Positions 16,432 through 24,811 of a stretch of DNA of 64,000 nucleotides are shown one piece after another. The first letter of the stretch is position 1. Every line of letters begins with the position of its first letter. Both the position numbers and the translations under genes were made by a program. Location: NCBI RefSeq assembly GCF_042652925.1, contig NZ_JBHSHC010000006.1, positions 40,445 through 104,444 of the forward strand, written 5' to 3'. This DNA is from Effusibacillus consociatus. Its GTDB lineage: Bacteria; Bacillota; Bacilli; Tumebacillales; Effusibacillaceae. The notes under the pieces were generated by a model that saw nothing but the letters and a program-made list of their open reading frames with translations, was not told where the DNA came from and made no database searches.

Positions 16432-17078
16432 TCCACACCTCGAAGGATGCTTGATATCTGTTCAAACACTTGATTAATCTCAGCTTCTCCGTCAACGGTA
16501 CGAAGTAGACCTTTGGCCTCGTAAAAATGAAGTAATGGTTCTTGCTGCTTGATGTTTACATCAAGTCGGGTTGCAACTGTTTCCACAGAGTCATCTGCAC
16601 GCTGATACAGTTCGCCGCCGCACTTGTCACATTTCCCTTCTTCTTTTGGAGGGTTGAAAATGACATGATACGCAGATCCGCATGACCGGCAAATACGGCG
16701 TCCTGTAAGGCGCTCAAGCAAGGATTCACGCTTTACGTCCAGATGAATGACAACATCAATGCTGCGACCCATCTCGGCAAGCGCTCTTTCCAAAGCTTCA
16801 GCTTGCGGAACTGTTCTCGGAAAACCGTCGAGCAGGAATCCTTTTTCCGTATCAGGAAGACTCAGTCGTTCACGGACGATGCCGATTGTTACATCGTCGG
16901 GAACGAGTTGCCCCTTATCAACATATTCCTTTGCTTTCAGCCCGAGCGGAGTGCCTTCCGCCATTGCAGCGCGGAAAATATCTCCGGTCGAGATGTGAGG
17001 AATTCCAAACTCCTCAACAATTCTTTCTGCTTGAGTTCCTTTGCCTGCACCAGGCAATCCCATAAAGATGACCTGCAT
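16428..17078 (-). CDS. adk: Adenylate kinase (zinc LID form)
   Basis: It interconverts ATP+AMP and 2 ADP. The 216 residues start MQVIFMGLPGAGKGTQAERI with the P-loop at residues 7-14. The LID domain carries Cys-x2-Cys and Cys-x2-Cys (CRSC and CDKC), the zinc-binding set of Gram-positive long-form enzymes. It lies 32 nt downstream of secY and overlaps map. Confidence 0.98.
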   Translation of the reverse strand: MQVIFMGLPGAGKGTQAERIVEEFGIPHISTGDIFRAAMAEGTPLGLKAKEYVDKGQLVPDDVTIGIVRERLSLPDTEKGFLLDGFPRTVPQAEALERALAEMGRSIDVVIHLDVKRESLLERLTGRRICRSCGSAYHVIFNPPKEEGKCDKCGGELYQRADDSVETVATRLDVNIKQQEPLLHFYEAKGLLRTVDGEAEINQVFEQISSILRGVE

Positions 17079-17110
17079 GTTCCCCCGCCTCCCTCAAGAA
17101 CCTTCTCTTT

Positions 17111-18397
17111 TTATCGAATGAAACCTTTATAGTGACGTTGCAGCAATTGGCTTTCCAGTTGCTTCATCGTCTCAAGCGCCACACTCACGATGATCAGAAG
17201 CGACGTGCCGCCGAAGTACATATTCAAAGCCGCGACGTTCATAAAGAGGATCGGGAGCACTGACACGGCCGCAAGGAACAAAGCGCCTGCTAGTGTAATT
17301 CGATTCATGACGCGGACGATAAACATCTCAGTTGGCTTCCCTGGACGAACCCCCGGAATGTACCCGGCGTTCTTCCTCATCTGATCCGCCAACTGTTCCG
17401 GATTAATTTGTATCGCAGTGTAGAAGTACGTAAAACCGATGATCAAAAGCACTTCAAGAGTAATATATAACCATGCTGTCGGCCCTGGACTAAAGTGAGC
17501 GACAATCCAATTCGCTACAGCGTTTGGCTGGAACCAGCTCGCAACTGTCGAAGGAAAAATCAATAACGATGTTGCAAAAATGACCGGTATCACACCTGCC
17601 GCATTCACTTTAAGGGGAATATGAGTCGTTTGACCACCATACAAATTACGTCCAACCATACGCTTTGCATACTGCACTGGAATCCGGCGAACACCTTGTT
17701 GAACATAGATTACTCCTACAATTACCAGCACAATCGCGATCAACAGAAGTGCAACATAAACAAGATTCAAAAACAACCGGTCCGGATTTGTATAGAACCA
17801 TGTGGTATAGATTGTGTTTATCCCTCTGGGTACTTGAGCGATAATCCCGGCAAAAATGATTAACGAAATTCCGTTGCCAATTCCTTTTTCCGTGATTTGT
17901 TCCCCTAACCACATTAGAAACGCGGTCCCGGCGGTTAAGGTGATCGCAATCAAAGCAAAAGTGGCAAATCCTTTATCGATAATCAATCCAGGAACCATTC
18001 GATCAAACGAGAGTGAAAATCCAACCGCCTGAATCAAACCAAGAACCACTGTCAAATAGCGTGTGATTTGAGCCAGTTTTTTTCGGCCGTGTTCGCCTTC
18101 TTTTGCCCATTCCGCAAATTTGGGGATTACGTCCATCGTGAGCAATTGCACGATAATCGAAGCCGTAATATAGGGTGTAATAGACATGGCGAAGATTGAA
18201 AAGTTTTGCAGTGCACCGCCGGAAAACGTGTTCAAAATCCCTAGAAACGCATTTTGACTCGGATCAAACAGTTTGGCATTCACGTTCGGAACCGGAATAT
18301 AGGAACCGATTCGGAATACTGCCAACATGGCCAGCGTGAATAACACACGCCGGCGCAAATCGGAAACTTTAAAGATATTTTTTAGGGTCGAGAACAT
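17111..18397 (-). CDS. secY: Protein translocase subunit SecY
   Basis: SecY is the channel of the Sec translocon in the cytoplasmic membrane, acting with the SecE encoded elsewhere in this window. The 428 residues show ten hydrophobic segments. It starts MFSTLKNIFKVSDLRRRVLF, has GIGNGISLIIFAGI and RMVGRNLYGGQTTHIPLKVN, and ends LLQRHYKGFIR. The ATG sits one stop codon after rplO, with GAGGTGAT inside the rplO end as ribosome site. Confidence 0.98.
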   Translation of the reverse strand: MFSTLKNIFKVSDLRRRVLFTLAMLAVFRIGSYIPVPNVNAKLFDPSQNAFLGILNTFSGGALQNFSIFAMSITPYITASIIVQLLTMDVIPKFAEWAKEGEHGRKKLAQITRYLTVVLGLIQAVGFSLSFDRMVPGLIIDKGFATFALIAITLTAGTAFLMWLGEQITEKGIGNGISLIIFAGIIAQVPRGINTIYTTWFYTNPDRLFLNLVYVALLLIAIVLVIVGVIYVQQGVRRIPVQYAKRMVGRNLYGGQTTHIPLKVNAAGVIPVIFATSLLIFPSTVASWFQPNAVANWIVAHFSPGPTAWLYITLEVLLIIGFTYFYTAIQINPEQLADQMRKNAGYIPGVRPGKPTEMFIVRVMNRITLAGALFLAAVSVLPILFMNVAALNMYFGGTSLLIIVSVALETMKQLESQLLQRHYKGFIR

Positions 18398-18841
18398 TTA
18401 GATCACCTCGGCCTTACCGCCAGCAGCTTCAATCTTCTCAATTGCAGAAGCGGAGAATCCGTGAGCTTGAACGGTAAGAGCAACGTTGATGTCCCCTTGA
18501 CCCAGTATTTTAACGCCGTCCTTGATATTCTTGATGACTTTGGCTTCGAGGAGCATCTCAGGAGTTACAACAGTCCCTGCCTCAAAAACGTTGAGTTTGG
18601 AAATGTTGACTTCCGTAATCTCCTTCTTGAACGGAGCATTGGTAAAACCACGCTTCGGAAGACGACGGTACAATGGAGTTTGACCGCCTTCAAAACCGGG
18701 GCGTACGCCGCCGCCTGCGCGGGCGTTTTGACCTTTATGTCCTCTACCTGCAGTCTTGCCTAAGCCAGAACCGATTCCACGACCAACGCGCTTCCGGGTC
18801 TTCTTCGCTCCAGCAGCCGGACTGAGTTCATGCAGTTTCAT
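18398..18841 (-). CDS. rplO: 50S ribosomal protein L15
   Basis: L15 is an assembly protein of the 50S subunit. The 147 residues begin MKLHELSPAAGAKKTRKRVG with the glycine-rich stretch GRGHKGQNARAGGGVRPGFEGGQ and end in AIEKIEAAGGKAEVI. It lies 30 nt after rpmD and directly abuts secY, so translation of the two is probably coupled. Confidence 0.98.
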   Translation of the reverse strand: MKLHELSPAAGAKKTRKRVGRGIGSGLGKTAGRGHKGQNARAGGGVRPGFEGGQTPLYRRLPKRGFTNAPFKKEITEVNISKLNVFEAGTVVTPEMLLEAKVIKNIKDGVKILGQGDINVALTVQAHGFSASAIEKIEAAGGKAEVI

Positions 18842-18871
18842 ACGAACACCTCCTTGAACTTGCAGTTCTCG

Positions 18872-19060
18872 TTATTCCGAGATTTCTTTCACTTCAACGA
18901 GGTGGCTGACCTTGTTAACCATACCTCGAATTGCAGCATTGTCAGGTTGCACAACAGTTTGGTGGATCTTACGGAGACCCAGAGTTTCTACCGTTAAACG
19001 TTGCGCCTCCGAACGACCGATCAAACTGCGCTTGAGGGTAATTTCCAATTTTTTAGACAC
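18872..19060 (-). CDS. rpmD: 50S ribosomal protein L30
   Basis: The 62-residue product reads MSKKLEITLKRSLIGRSEAQ and then LGLRKIHQTVVQPDNAAIRGMVNKVSHLV, the bacterial short L30 form. It lies 13 nt after rpsE and before rplO in the conserved spc order. GGAGGGG precedes the ATG. Confidence 0.97.
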   Translation of the reverse strand: MSKKLEITLKRSLIGRSEAQRLTVETLGLRKIHQTVVQPDNAAIRGMVNKVSHLVEVKEISE

Positions 19061-19073
19061 GGTATTCCCCTCC

Positions 19074-19571
19074 TTAACCTAAGAGCTCTTGAACAGTCTT
19101 ACCGCGAAGTTTTGCAACTTCTTCCGGACGCTTAAGACGCTTTAAACCGTCCAGCGTTGCATTCACCATGTTCATTGCGTTGGAAGACCCAAGAGATTTG
19201 GTTACGATATCTTTTACGCCTGCAAGTTCCAATACGGCACGAGCAGGGCCGCCCGCGATAACTCCAGTACCTTCAGAAGCGGGCTTGATCAATACACGAC
19301 CTGCACCGAAGTGACCAATCACTTCATGTGGAACCGTAGTTCCGACAACCGGTACGGAAATTAAGTTTTTCTTTGCATCTTCGATTCCTTTACGGATGGC
19401 CTCCGGCACTTCAGCGGCTTTTCCGAGACCCGCGCCTACATGACCGTTTCCATCGCCTACAATAACGAGCGCCGAGAAGCTGAAACGACGACCGCCTTTT
19501 ACAACTTTCGCAACGCGGTTGATAGCAACCACTTTTTCCGAAAGTTCGAGTTGATTCGGATCAATACGCAT
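19074..19571 (-). CDS. rpsE: 30S ribosomal protein S5
   Basis: S5 helps form the mRNA entry tunnel and affects decoding accuracy. The 165-residue product has the double-stranded-RNA-binding fold (INRVAKVVKGGRRFSFSALVIVGDG) and GAGRVLIKPASEGTGVIAGG. The start MRIDPNQLELSEKVV follows AAGGAGG; a 44-codon upstream extension in frame was rejected. Position between rplR and rpmD is standard. Confidence 0.98.
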   Translation of the reverse strand: MRIDPNQLELSEKVVAINRVAKVVKGGRRFSFSALVIVGDGNGHVGAGLGKAAEVPEAIRKGIEDAKKNLISVPVVGTTVPHEVIGHFGAGRVLIKPASEGTGVIAGGPARAVLELAGVKDIVTKSLGSSNAMNMVNATLDGLKRLKRPEEVAKLRGKTVQELLG

Positions 19572-19590
19572 GTGTTTCCCTCCTTCGCAC

Positions 19591-19959
19591 TTAGAATTCC
19601 AGGCCCGCTTCACGAGCAGCATCGGCCAGTGCTTGAACCCGTCCATGATAGAGATATCCGCCGCGATCGAAAACAACTGCTTTGTATCCTTTTTCAATCG
19701 CACGCTTAGCTACCAATTCGCCGACCTTCTGTGCGGCTTCCACGTTTCCTCCATTTTCCACTTGGCCCTTTAATTCCGGGTCTACAGTGGAAGCTGAAAC
19801 CAACGTTACGCCTTTTGTATCATCAATCAATTGTGCGTAGATATGCTGATTGGAACGAAAAACATTCAAACGCGGACGCTCGGCGGTACCGAACAATTTC
19901 TTGCGAACACGAACGTGACGACGTTTCCGCGCAGTATTTTTGTCAGCTTTAGTGATCAT
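19591..19959 (-). CDS. rplR: 50S ribosomal protein L18
   Basis: L18 binds 5S rRNA with L5 and helps dock it in the central protuberance. The 122-residue product begins MITKADKNTARKRRHVRVRK and ends AVVFDRGGYLYHGRVQALADAAREAGLEF. The second of two close ATGs is favoured because AAGGGAG lies 9 nt before it and it matches B. subtilis MITK. It lies in the spc operon before rpsE. Confidence 0.98.
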   Translation of the reverse strand: MITKADKNTARKRRHVRVRKKLFGTAERPRLNVFRSNQHIYAQLIDDTKGVTLVSASTVDPELKGQVENGGNVEAAQKVGELVAKRAIEKGYKAVVFDRGGYLYHGRVQALADAAREAGLEF

Positions 19960-19990
19960 TCCCATTCACTCCCTTCAAGCTGCGAGTGTA

Positions 19991-20530
19991 TTATTTCTTA
20001 CCGGTCTTACCGACTTTACGGCGAATGACTTCGTTATCGTACTTGATACCTTTGCCTTTATAAGGCTCTGGTTCACGCAGAGAACGGATTTTCGCAGCTA
20101 CAGCGCCAACTTGCTCCTTGTTGATCCCTTTGATCACAAGCTTGTTGGTACCTTGCACATCAATCTCGATTCCTTCTTCCGGAACGATTTCAACCGGATG
20201 GGAGAAACCAAGAGACAGAGTCACTTTATTTCCAGCCTTAGCGGCACGATATCCTACACCCACGAGTTCCAAAGTCTTTTCAAATCCTTTGGTTACGCCT
20301 TCTACCATGTTGTTCACAACAGAACGAGTAGTGCCGTGCAGGCTGCGATGCAGCTTATTGTCGGATGGACGATCGATAATGATTTGATTGTCCTCGATTT
20401 TGACAATCATCTCTTTATTCAATTCACGGGAAAGGCTGCCTTTAGGACCTTTAACCGTGAGAGAGCCGTTATCATATTTCACTTCAACGCCGCTTGGAAC
20501 AGCGATCGGCTTCTTTCCAATACGAGACAT
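19991..20530 (-). CDS. rplF: 50S ribosomal protein L6
   Basis: L6 lies by the sarcin-ricin loop at the factor-binding site. The 179 residues comprise two repeated domains. It starts MSRIGKKPIAVPSGVEV, has GVGYRAAKAGNKVTLSLGFSHPV, and a C terminal REPEPYKGKGIKYDNEVIRRKVGKTGKK typical of L6. Spacing to rpsH and rplR is 26-31 nt. Confidence 0.98.
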   Translation of the reverse strand: MSRIGKKPIAVPSGVEVKYDNGSLTVKGPKGSLSRELNKEMIVKIEDNQIIIDRPSDNKLHRSLHGTTRSVVNNMVEGVTKGFEKTLELVGVGYRAAKAGNKVTLSLGFSHPVEIVPEEGIEIDVQGTNKLVIKGINKEQVGAVAAKIRSLREPEPYKGKGIKYDNEVIRRKVGKTGKK

Positions 20531-20556
20531 TTGTTACACCTCCGATCTCGTCGAGA

Positions 20557-20955
20557 TTACCAAACGTAGCAAATCACTTCGCCGCCAACTTGAGAACGGC
20601 GAGCTTCTTTATCGGTCATAACACCTTTTGAAGTGGACAAGATCGCAACGCCCAATCCACCAAGAACGCGAGGAATTTGTTCGCGCTGTGCGTATACCCG
20701 GAGACCAGGCTTGGAAATACGCTTCACGCCAGTAATTACACGTTCGTTATTTTGACCGTACTTGAGAAAAATTCGGATAACCCCTTGTTTGTTGTCGGGG
20801 ATAAATTCCGCATCCCGAATGAATCCTTCACGCTTGAGGATTTCCGCAATCTGACGCTTGATGTTGGATCCCGGAATTTCCACTTTCTCATGACCCACCA
20901 TATTCGCGTTGCGGATACGGGTAAGCATGTCTGCAATCGGATCAGTCATTACCAT
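20557..20955 (-). CDS. rpsH: 30S ribosomal protein S8
   Basis: S8 binds the central domain of 16S rRNA and in many bacteria represses the spc operon. The 132 residues equal B. subtilis S8 and are very similar to it (MVMTDPIADMLTRIRNANMV, VITGVKRISKPGLRVYA, GGEVICYVW). Position between rpsZ and rplF is standard. Confidence 0.98.
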   Translation of the reverse strand: MVMTDPIADMLTRIRNANMVGHEKVEIPGSNIKRQIAEILKREGFIRDAEFIPDNKQGVIRIFLKYGQNNERVITGVKRISKPGLRVYAQREQIPRVLGGLGVAILSTSKGVMTDKEARRSQVGGEVICYVW

Positions 20956-20984
20956 AACTGACTACCTCCTTCCTATGCTCCTGA

Positions 20985-21170
20985 TTACCAACTGGCTTTC
21001 TTCACGCCAGGCAATTGTCCCTTATATGCAAGCTCGCGGAAACAAATCCGGCACATACCGAATTTCCGCAATACGGAATGCGGGCGTCCGCAGATACGGC
21101 AACGCGTATAAGCGCGTGTGCTAAACTTTGGCTTCCGCTGGGACTTGGCGATCATGGACTTTTTAGCCAT
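20985..21170 (-). CDS. rpsZ: 30S ribosomal protein S14 type Z (zinc form)
   Basis: S14 is located in the 30S head. This 61-residue short form has Cys-x2-Cys (CRIC) and Cys-x2-Cys (CRIC) zinc pairs around RPHSVLRKFGM and ends QLPGVKKASW, identifying the zinc-dependent type Z protein. No zinc-independent paralog is in the window. GGAGGTT precedes the ATG. Confidence 0.98.
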   Translation of the reverse strand: MAKKSMIAKSQRKPKFSTRAYTRCRICGRPHSVLRKFGMCRICFRELAYKGQLPGVKKASW

Positions 21171-21227
21171 TGATTTCTAACCTCCCATTTGTTTGAAGCA
21201 CTGTTTTTTTGAATTCAAATCCTGCGA

Positions 21228-21770
21228 TTATGATTGACGGAACGGCATCCCGAGCTGAGCAAGAAGTTCACGAGCTTCTTCGTCAGTTTGCGCGGTTGTA
21301 ACGAATACAATATCCATGCCGCGCACCTTATCGATTTTATCATAATCAATTTCCGGGAAAATCAGCTGTTCTTTCAGACCAAGCGTGTAGTTTCCGCGTC
21401 CGTCGAAAGCCTTCGGAGAAACCCCACGGAAGTCACGAACGCGCGGAAGCGCGACGTTGAACAGTTTATCCATGAAATGATACATCCGCTCGCCGCGAAG
21501 AGTAACTTTTACGCCGATCGGCATACCTTCACGCAGCTTGAAACCGGCGATCGATTTCTTCGCGCGAGTTACAACCGGCTTTTGACCGGTAATTTGTTGG
21601 ATATCTTCCACAGTGGCATCCAAAGCTTTCGCGTTCTGGATGGCTTCACCGAGGCCAACGTTTACAACAATCTTTTCAACCTTCGGAACCTGCATCACGT
21701 TCTTATAGTTGAATTTCTGCATCAGTGCAGAAACCACGTCAGTTTTGAACTTTTCTTCCATACGTGCCAA
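21228..21770 (-). CDS. rplE: 50S ribosomal protein L5
   Basis: L5 binds 5S rRNA and contacts P-site tRNA. The 180 residues include VPKVEKIVVNVGLGEAIQNAK, VTRAKKSIAGFKLREGMPIG and MDIVFVTTAQTDEEARELL. The start appears to be TTG, 8 nt after AAAGGAGG, giving MARMEEKFK; an ATG three codons later is possible but spaced 17 nt. Standard place between rplX and rpsZ. Confidence 0.97.
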   Translation of the reverse strand: MARMEEKFKTDVVSALMQKFNYKNVMQVPKVEKIVVNVGLGEAIQNAKALDATVEDIQQITGQKPVVTRAKKSIAGFKLREGMPIGVKVTLRGERMYHFMDKLFNVALPRVRDFRGVSPKAFDGRGNYTLGLKEQLIFPEIDYDKIDKVRGMDIVFVTTAQTDEEARELLAQLGMPFRQS

Positions 21771-21796
21771 GGAAAAAACCTCCTTTCTTCACCTGG

Positions 21797-22120
21797 TTAC
21801 TTCTCGAGTACTTCACCAGATTTTTTAGCATACCGTACTTTTTTACCGTCTGTAAGGATTTTCTTTCCGATACGAGTCGGTTCACCGCTCTTGGGATCAA
21901 GAATCATCACATTGGATGCGTGAATCGGAGCTTCGCGCTCAACGATTCCCCCCTGCGGATTCGCCTGATCCGGACGAGTGTGGCGCTTAATAATATTCAC
22001 GCCTTCAACCAATACTCGGCCTTCAGAGGGATATGCCTCAAGGATCTTGCCCTTTTTGCCTTTATCTTTACCTGCGATCACCATTACTTGATCGCCTTTA
22101 CGAACGTGCAGTTTGGACAT
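21797..22120 (-). CDS. rplX: 50S ribosomal protein L24
   Basis: L24 is an assembly initiator near the tunnel exit. The 107 residues start MSKLHVRKGDQVMVIAGKDK with the KOW motif, followed by VEGVNIIKRHTRPDQANPQGGIVEREAPIH. Standard order after rplN. GGAGGTGTG precedes the ATG. Confidence 0.98.
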   Translation of the reverse strand: MSKLHVRKGDQVMVIAGKDKGKKGKILEAYPSEGRVLVEGVNIIKRHTRPDQANPQGGIVEREAPIHASNVMILDPKSGEPTRIGKKILTDGKKVRYAKKSGEVLEK

Positions 22121-22158
22121 CTAACACACCTCCTCGGATGTGATTCGATCTTTGGCTC

Positions 22159-22527
22159 TTACAGAACTTCCGGAGCCAGGGAGATGATTTTCATAAAATC
22201 TTTTTCACGAAGTTCACGGGCAACCGGTCCGAAGATACGGGTGCCCCGCGGGCTTTTATCTTCTTTGATAATAACAGCTGCATTTTCATCAAAACGGATG
22301 TAAGATCCGTCATCGCGACGAACGCCGCGCTTCGAACGTACAATAACAGCTTTGACAACGTCACCCTTCTTGACAACGCCACCGGGTGTTGCACTCTTCA
22401 CAGAAGCGACGATAATATCACCGATATTGGCCGAACGACGGTTAGAGCCACCCAGAACGCGGAAACACATAATTTCCTTCGCACCGGAGTTGTCAGCTAC
22501 AACAAGTCGAGTTTGCGGTTGAATCAT
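22159..22527 (-). CDS. rplN: 50S ribosomal protein L14
   Basis: L14 lies at the subunit interface and is the docking point for RsfS. The 122 residues start MIQPQTRLVVADNSGAKEIM and contain VKRSKRGVRR-like VIVRSKRGVRRDDGSYIRF and end FMKIISLAPEVL. Standard place between rpsQ and rplX. Confidence 0.98.
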   Translation of the reverse strand: MIQPQTRLVVADNSGAKEIMCFRVLGGSNRRSANIGDIIVASVKSATPGGVVKKGDVVKAVIVRSKRGVRRDDGSYIRFDENAAVIIKEDKSPRGTRIFGPVARELREKDFMKIISLAPEVL

Positions 22528-22545
22528 GGAAGTACCTCCTTCCGA

Positions 22546-22812
22546 TTACAGTATTACTGCCTTTTCAACCACTTCCACCAAACGCCAGCGCTTGTCTTTG
22601 GACAAGGGGCGGGTTTCCATGATTTTCACGATATCGCCGATCTTGGCGGTGTTGGTTTCGTCGTGAGCCTTGAACTTCTTAGTCACCTTAATTGTTTTTC
22701 CGTACAACGGGTGCTTTTTGTTCTGTTCGACAGCAACAACAATCGTTTTATCCATTTTGTCAGAAACTACTTTTCCTACACGGACTTTGCGATAATTACG
22801 CTCTACGCTCAT
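22546..22812 (-). CDS. rpsQ: 30S ribosomal protein S17
   Basis: S17 is a primary 16S-binding OB-fold protein. The 88-residue product reads MSVERNYRKVRVGKVVSDKM and DKTIVVAVEQNKKHPLYGKTIKV. The second of two in-frame ATGs is chosen because AAGGAGG directly abuts the first. Standard place between rpmC and rplN. Confidence 0.97.
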   Translation of the reverse strand: MSVERNYRKVRVGKVVSDKMDKTIVVAVEQNKKHPLYGKTIKVTKKFKAHDETNTAKIGDIVKIMETRPLSKDKRWRLVEVVEKAVIL

Positions 22813-22835
22813 CGTCATCCTCCTTCCGTATGCGG

Positions 22836-23033
22836 TTACCCGATCCCGAGTTCACGTTCTCTAAGGATGGTTTTAGCGCGGGCAATGTCTTTCCGAACCT
22901 CGCGAATCCGCATCGGATTCTCCAATTGACCTGTAGCCAGTTGGAAACGCAGATTGAAAAGCTCCTCTTTCAAAGAGTTCACTTTATGCTCAATTTCCGC
23001 GGTGGACAAATCCCGAAGATCATTAGCTTTCAT
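22836..23033 (-). CDS. rpmC: 50S ribosomal protein L29
   Basis: L29 sits at the tunnel exit beside L23, where trigger factor and SRP dock. The 65-residue product begins MKANDLRDLSTAEIEHKVNS and has LKEELFNLRFQLATGQLENP. Its start overlaps the end of rplP by 11 nt, so the ribosome site (GAGGTGGTGAGGCAG) lies in rplP. Confidence 0.97.
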   Translation of the reverse strand: MKANDLRDLSTAEIEHKVNSLKEELFNLRFQLATGQLENPMRIREVRKDIARAKTILRERELGIG

Positions 23034-23457
23034 CTGCCTCACCACCCACTTCTTCACGTTTTACAAACTTGCATTTAATCGGCAGTTTGTGCATTGCAAG
23101 GCGCATTGCTTCGCGGGCAATCTCTTCGTTTACCCCTGCAAGTTCAAACATAATGCGTCCAGGCTTAACGACCGCTACCCATTTTTCAGGAGAACCTTTA
23201 CCGGCACCCATTCGGGTTTCAGCAGGCTTTGCTGTAATAGGAGTAGACGGGAAAATTTTAATCCAAACTTTACCGCCACGGCGAATGTAACGAGTCATCG
23301 CAATACGCGCGGCCTCAATTTGACGGTTTGTGATCCATGCCGGTTCGAGGGCTTGCAAACCGTATTCGCCAAAGGTTACCTGGTTACCAGCCTTGGACTT
23401 ACCGGCTAAGTCAGGACGATGCGTTTTGCGATGTTTCGTGCGCTTTGGCATCAACAT
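23023..23457 (-). CDS. rplP: 50S ribosomal protein L16
   Basis: L16 helps shape the A-site region of the peptidyl transferase centre. The 144 residues begin MLMPKRTKHRKTHR and contain FGEYGLQALEPAWITNRQIE and the MGAGKGSPEKWVAVVKPGRI stretch. First ATG chosen since GGGGG lies 10 nt before it. Standard place between rpsC and rpmC. Confidence 0.98.
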   Translation of the reverse strand: MLMPKRTKHRKTHRPDLAGKSKAGNQVTFGEYGLQALEPAWITNRQIEAARIAMTRYIRRGGKVWIKIFPSTPITAKPAETRMGAGKGSPEKWVAVVKPGRIMFELAGVNEEIAREAMRLAMHKLPIKCKFVKREEVGGEADES

Positions 23458-23460
23458 GGC

Positions 23461-24132
23461 TTATTTACCCCCTTCTTCGGCAGCAGCTTTGCGTCCGCCT
23501 CTAGTCGGAAGCACTTGACCGCGATAGATCCACACTTTCACACCAAGACGACCATAAGTGGTGTGCGCTTCAGCAGTTGCATAATCGATATCTGCACGTA
23601 AAGTGTGAAGCGGTACAGTACCTTCCGAATAACCTTCGGTACGAGCGATTTCGGCACCTGCCAAACGCCCTGCCACCTGAACTTTAATTCCTTTTGCTCC
23701 CGCACGCATAGTACGTTGAATGGCTTGCTTCATCGCACGACGGAAAGCCACGCGGCGCTCCAACTGCTGGGCAATGCTGTCAGCCACGAGCTGAGCATTC
23801 AGTTCGGGAACTTTGATTTCCGTAATATTGATATGAACGCGTTTGCCGGTCATCTTGCTGAGTTGGTTTCGAAGCGCATCGACTTCAGTACCACCCTTAC
23901 CGATTACCATTCCCGGCTTCGCTGTATGAATGTTAACATTCACACGGTTTGCAGCCCGTTCAATTTCAACAGATGCCACAGAAGCATCTTTCAAACGATT
24001 GAAAATAGCGTCACGGATCTTAATGTCTTCGTGCAGGAGTTCGGTGTAGTCCTTTTTATTAGCGAACCACTTGGATTCCCAATCACGAATGACCCCGATC
24101 CGAAGACCTACTGGGTTGACCTTCTGTCCCAT
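23461..24132 (-). CDS. rpsC: 30S ribosomal protein S3
   Basis: S3 forms part of the mRNA entry site with helicase activity. The 223 residues start MGQKVNPVGLRIGVIRDWES and carry the KH-domain loop PGMVIGKGGTEVDALR, then RRAMKQAIQRTMRAGAKGIK. Standard place between rplV and rplP, with a short gap on each side. Confidence 0.98.
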   Translation of the reverse strand: MGQKVNPVGLRIGVIRDWESKWFANKKDYTELLHEDIKIRDAIFNRLKDASVASVEIERAANRVNVNIHTAKPGMVIGKGGTEVDALRNQLSKMTGKRVHINITEIKVPELNAQLVADSIAQQLERRVAFRRAMKQAIQRTMRAGAKGIKVQVAGRLAGAEIARTEGYSEGTVPLHTLRADIDYATAEAHTTYGRLGVKVWIYRGQVLPTRGGRKAAAEEGGK

Positions 24133-24145
24133 TCGTTATCCCTCC

Positions 24146-24478
24146 TTACTTTTCGCTTACTACCACAGTAATATGGCTTGTACGCTTATGAATCCGTGAA
24201 GCACGTCCTTGTGCACGCGGACGGAAACGCTTCAACGTCGGTCCCTGGTCCACAAAAATCTGGCTGACCACCAGGTTATCCACATCCATGTTATAGTTAT
24301 GATCCGCATTGGCAATCGCCGACTTCAGAACCTTTTCCACAACAGGAGACGCTGCTTTTGGAGTATGCTTCAAGATCGCGATTGCTTCACCCACTTTTTT
24401 ACCGCGAATCAGATCAACAACCAGACGAACTTTACGCGGCGCGATGCGAACATGACGCGCTATAGCTTTGGCTTCCAT
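24146..24478 (-). CDS. rplV: 50S ribosomal protein L22
   Basis: L22 lines the exit tunnel; its beta-hairpin loop is the site of macrolide-resistance changes. The 110-residue product starts MEAKAIARHVRIAPRKVRLV and ends GRASRIHKRTSHITVVVSEK. The second of two adjacent ATGs is preferred (7 nt after GGAGG). No insertion or deletion stands out in the hairpin region by eye. Confidence 0.98.
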   Translation of the reverse strand: MEAKAIARHVRIAPRKVRLVVDLIRGKKVGEAIAILKHTPKAASPVVEKVLKSAIANADHNYNMDVDNLVVSQIFVDQGPTLKRFRPRAQGRASRIHKRTSHITVVVSEK

Positions 24479-24508
24479 CATGAGACCTCCTCTCTATCCG
24501 GACATCAA

Positions 24509-24787
24509 TTACCGGCGAGATGCTTTTTCGTCACCTGCGTGACCTTTATACGTACGAGTAGGCGCGAACTCACCGAGCTTATGGCCTACCATGTCTTCCG
24601 TTACATATACAGGAACATGTTTGCGGCCATCATATACCGCAAATGTATGACCTACGAATTCCGGAAAAATGGTGGAACGACGTGACCAAGTCTTAATCAC
24701 TTTCTTGTCGCCGGCAGCATTCATTGCCTCGACCTTTTTCATCAAATGATCATCGACAAACGGCCCTTTTTTAAGCGAACGACCCAT
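24509..24787 (-). CDS. rpsS: 30S ribosomal protein S19
   Basis: S19 lies in the 30S head with S13. The 92 residues read MGRSLKKGPFVDDHLMKKVE, then TWSRRSTIFPEFVGHTFAVYDGRKHVPV and GHKLGEFAPTRTYKGHAGDEKASRR, typical throughout. Standard place between rplB and rplV. Confidence 0.98.
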   Translation of the reverse strand: MGRSLKKGPFVDDHLMKKVEAMNAAGDKKVIKTWSRRSTIFPEFVGHTFAVYDGRKHVPVYVTEDMVGHKLGEFAPTRTYKGHAGDEKASRR

Positions 24788-24811
24788 TGAGGTACCTCCC
24801 TTCAGACCAGC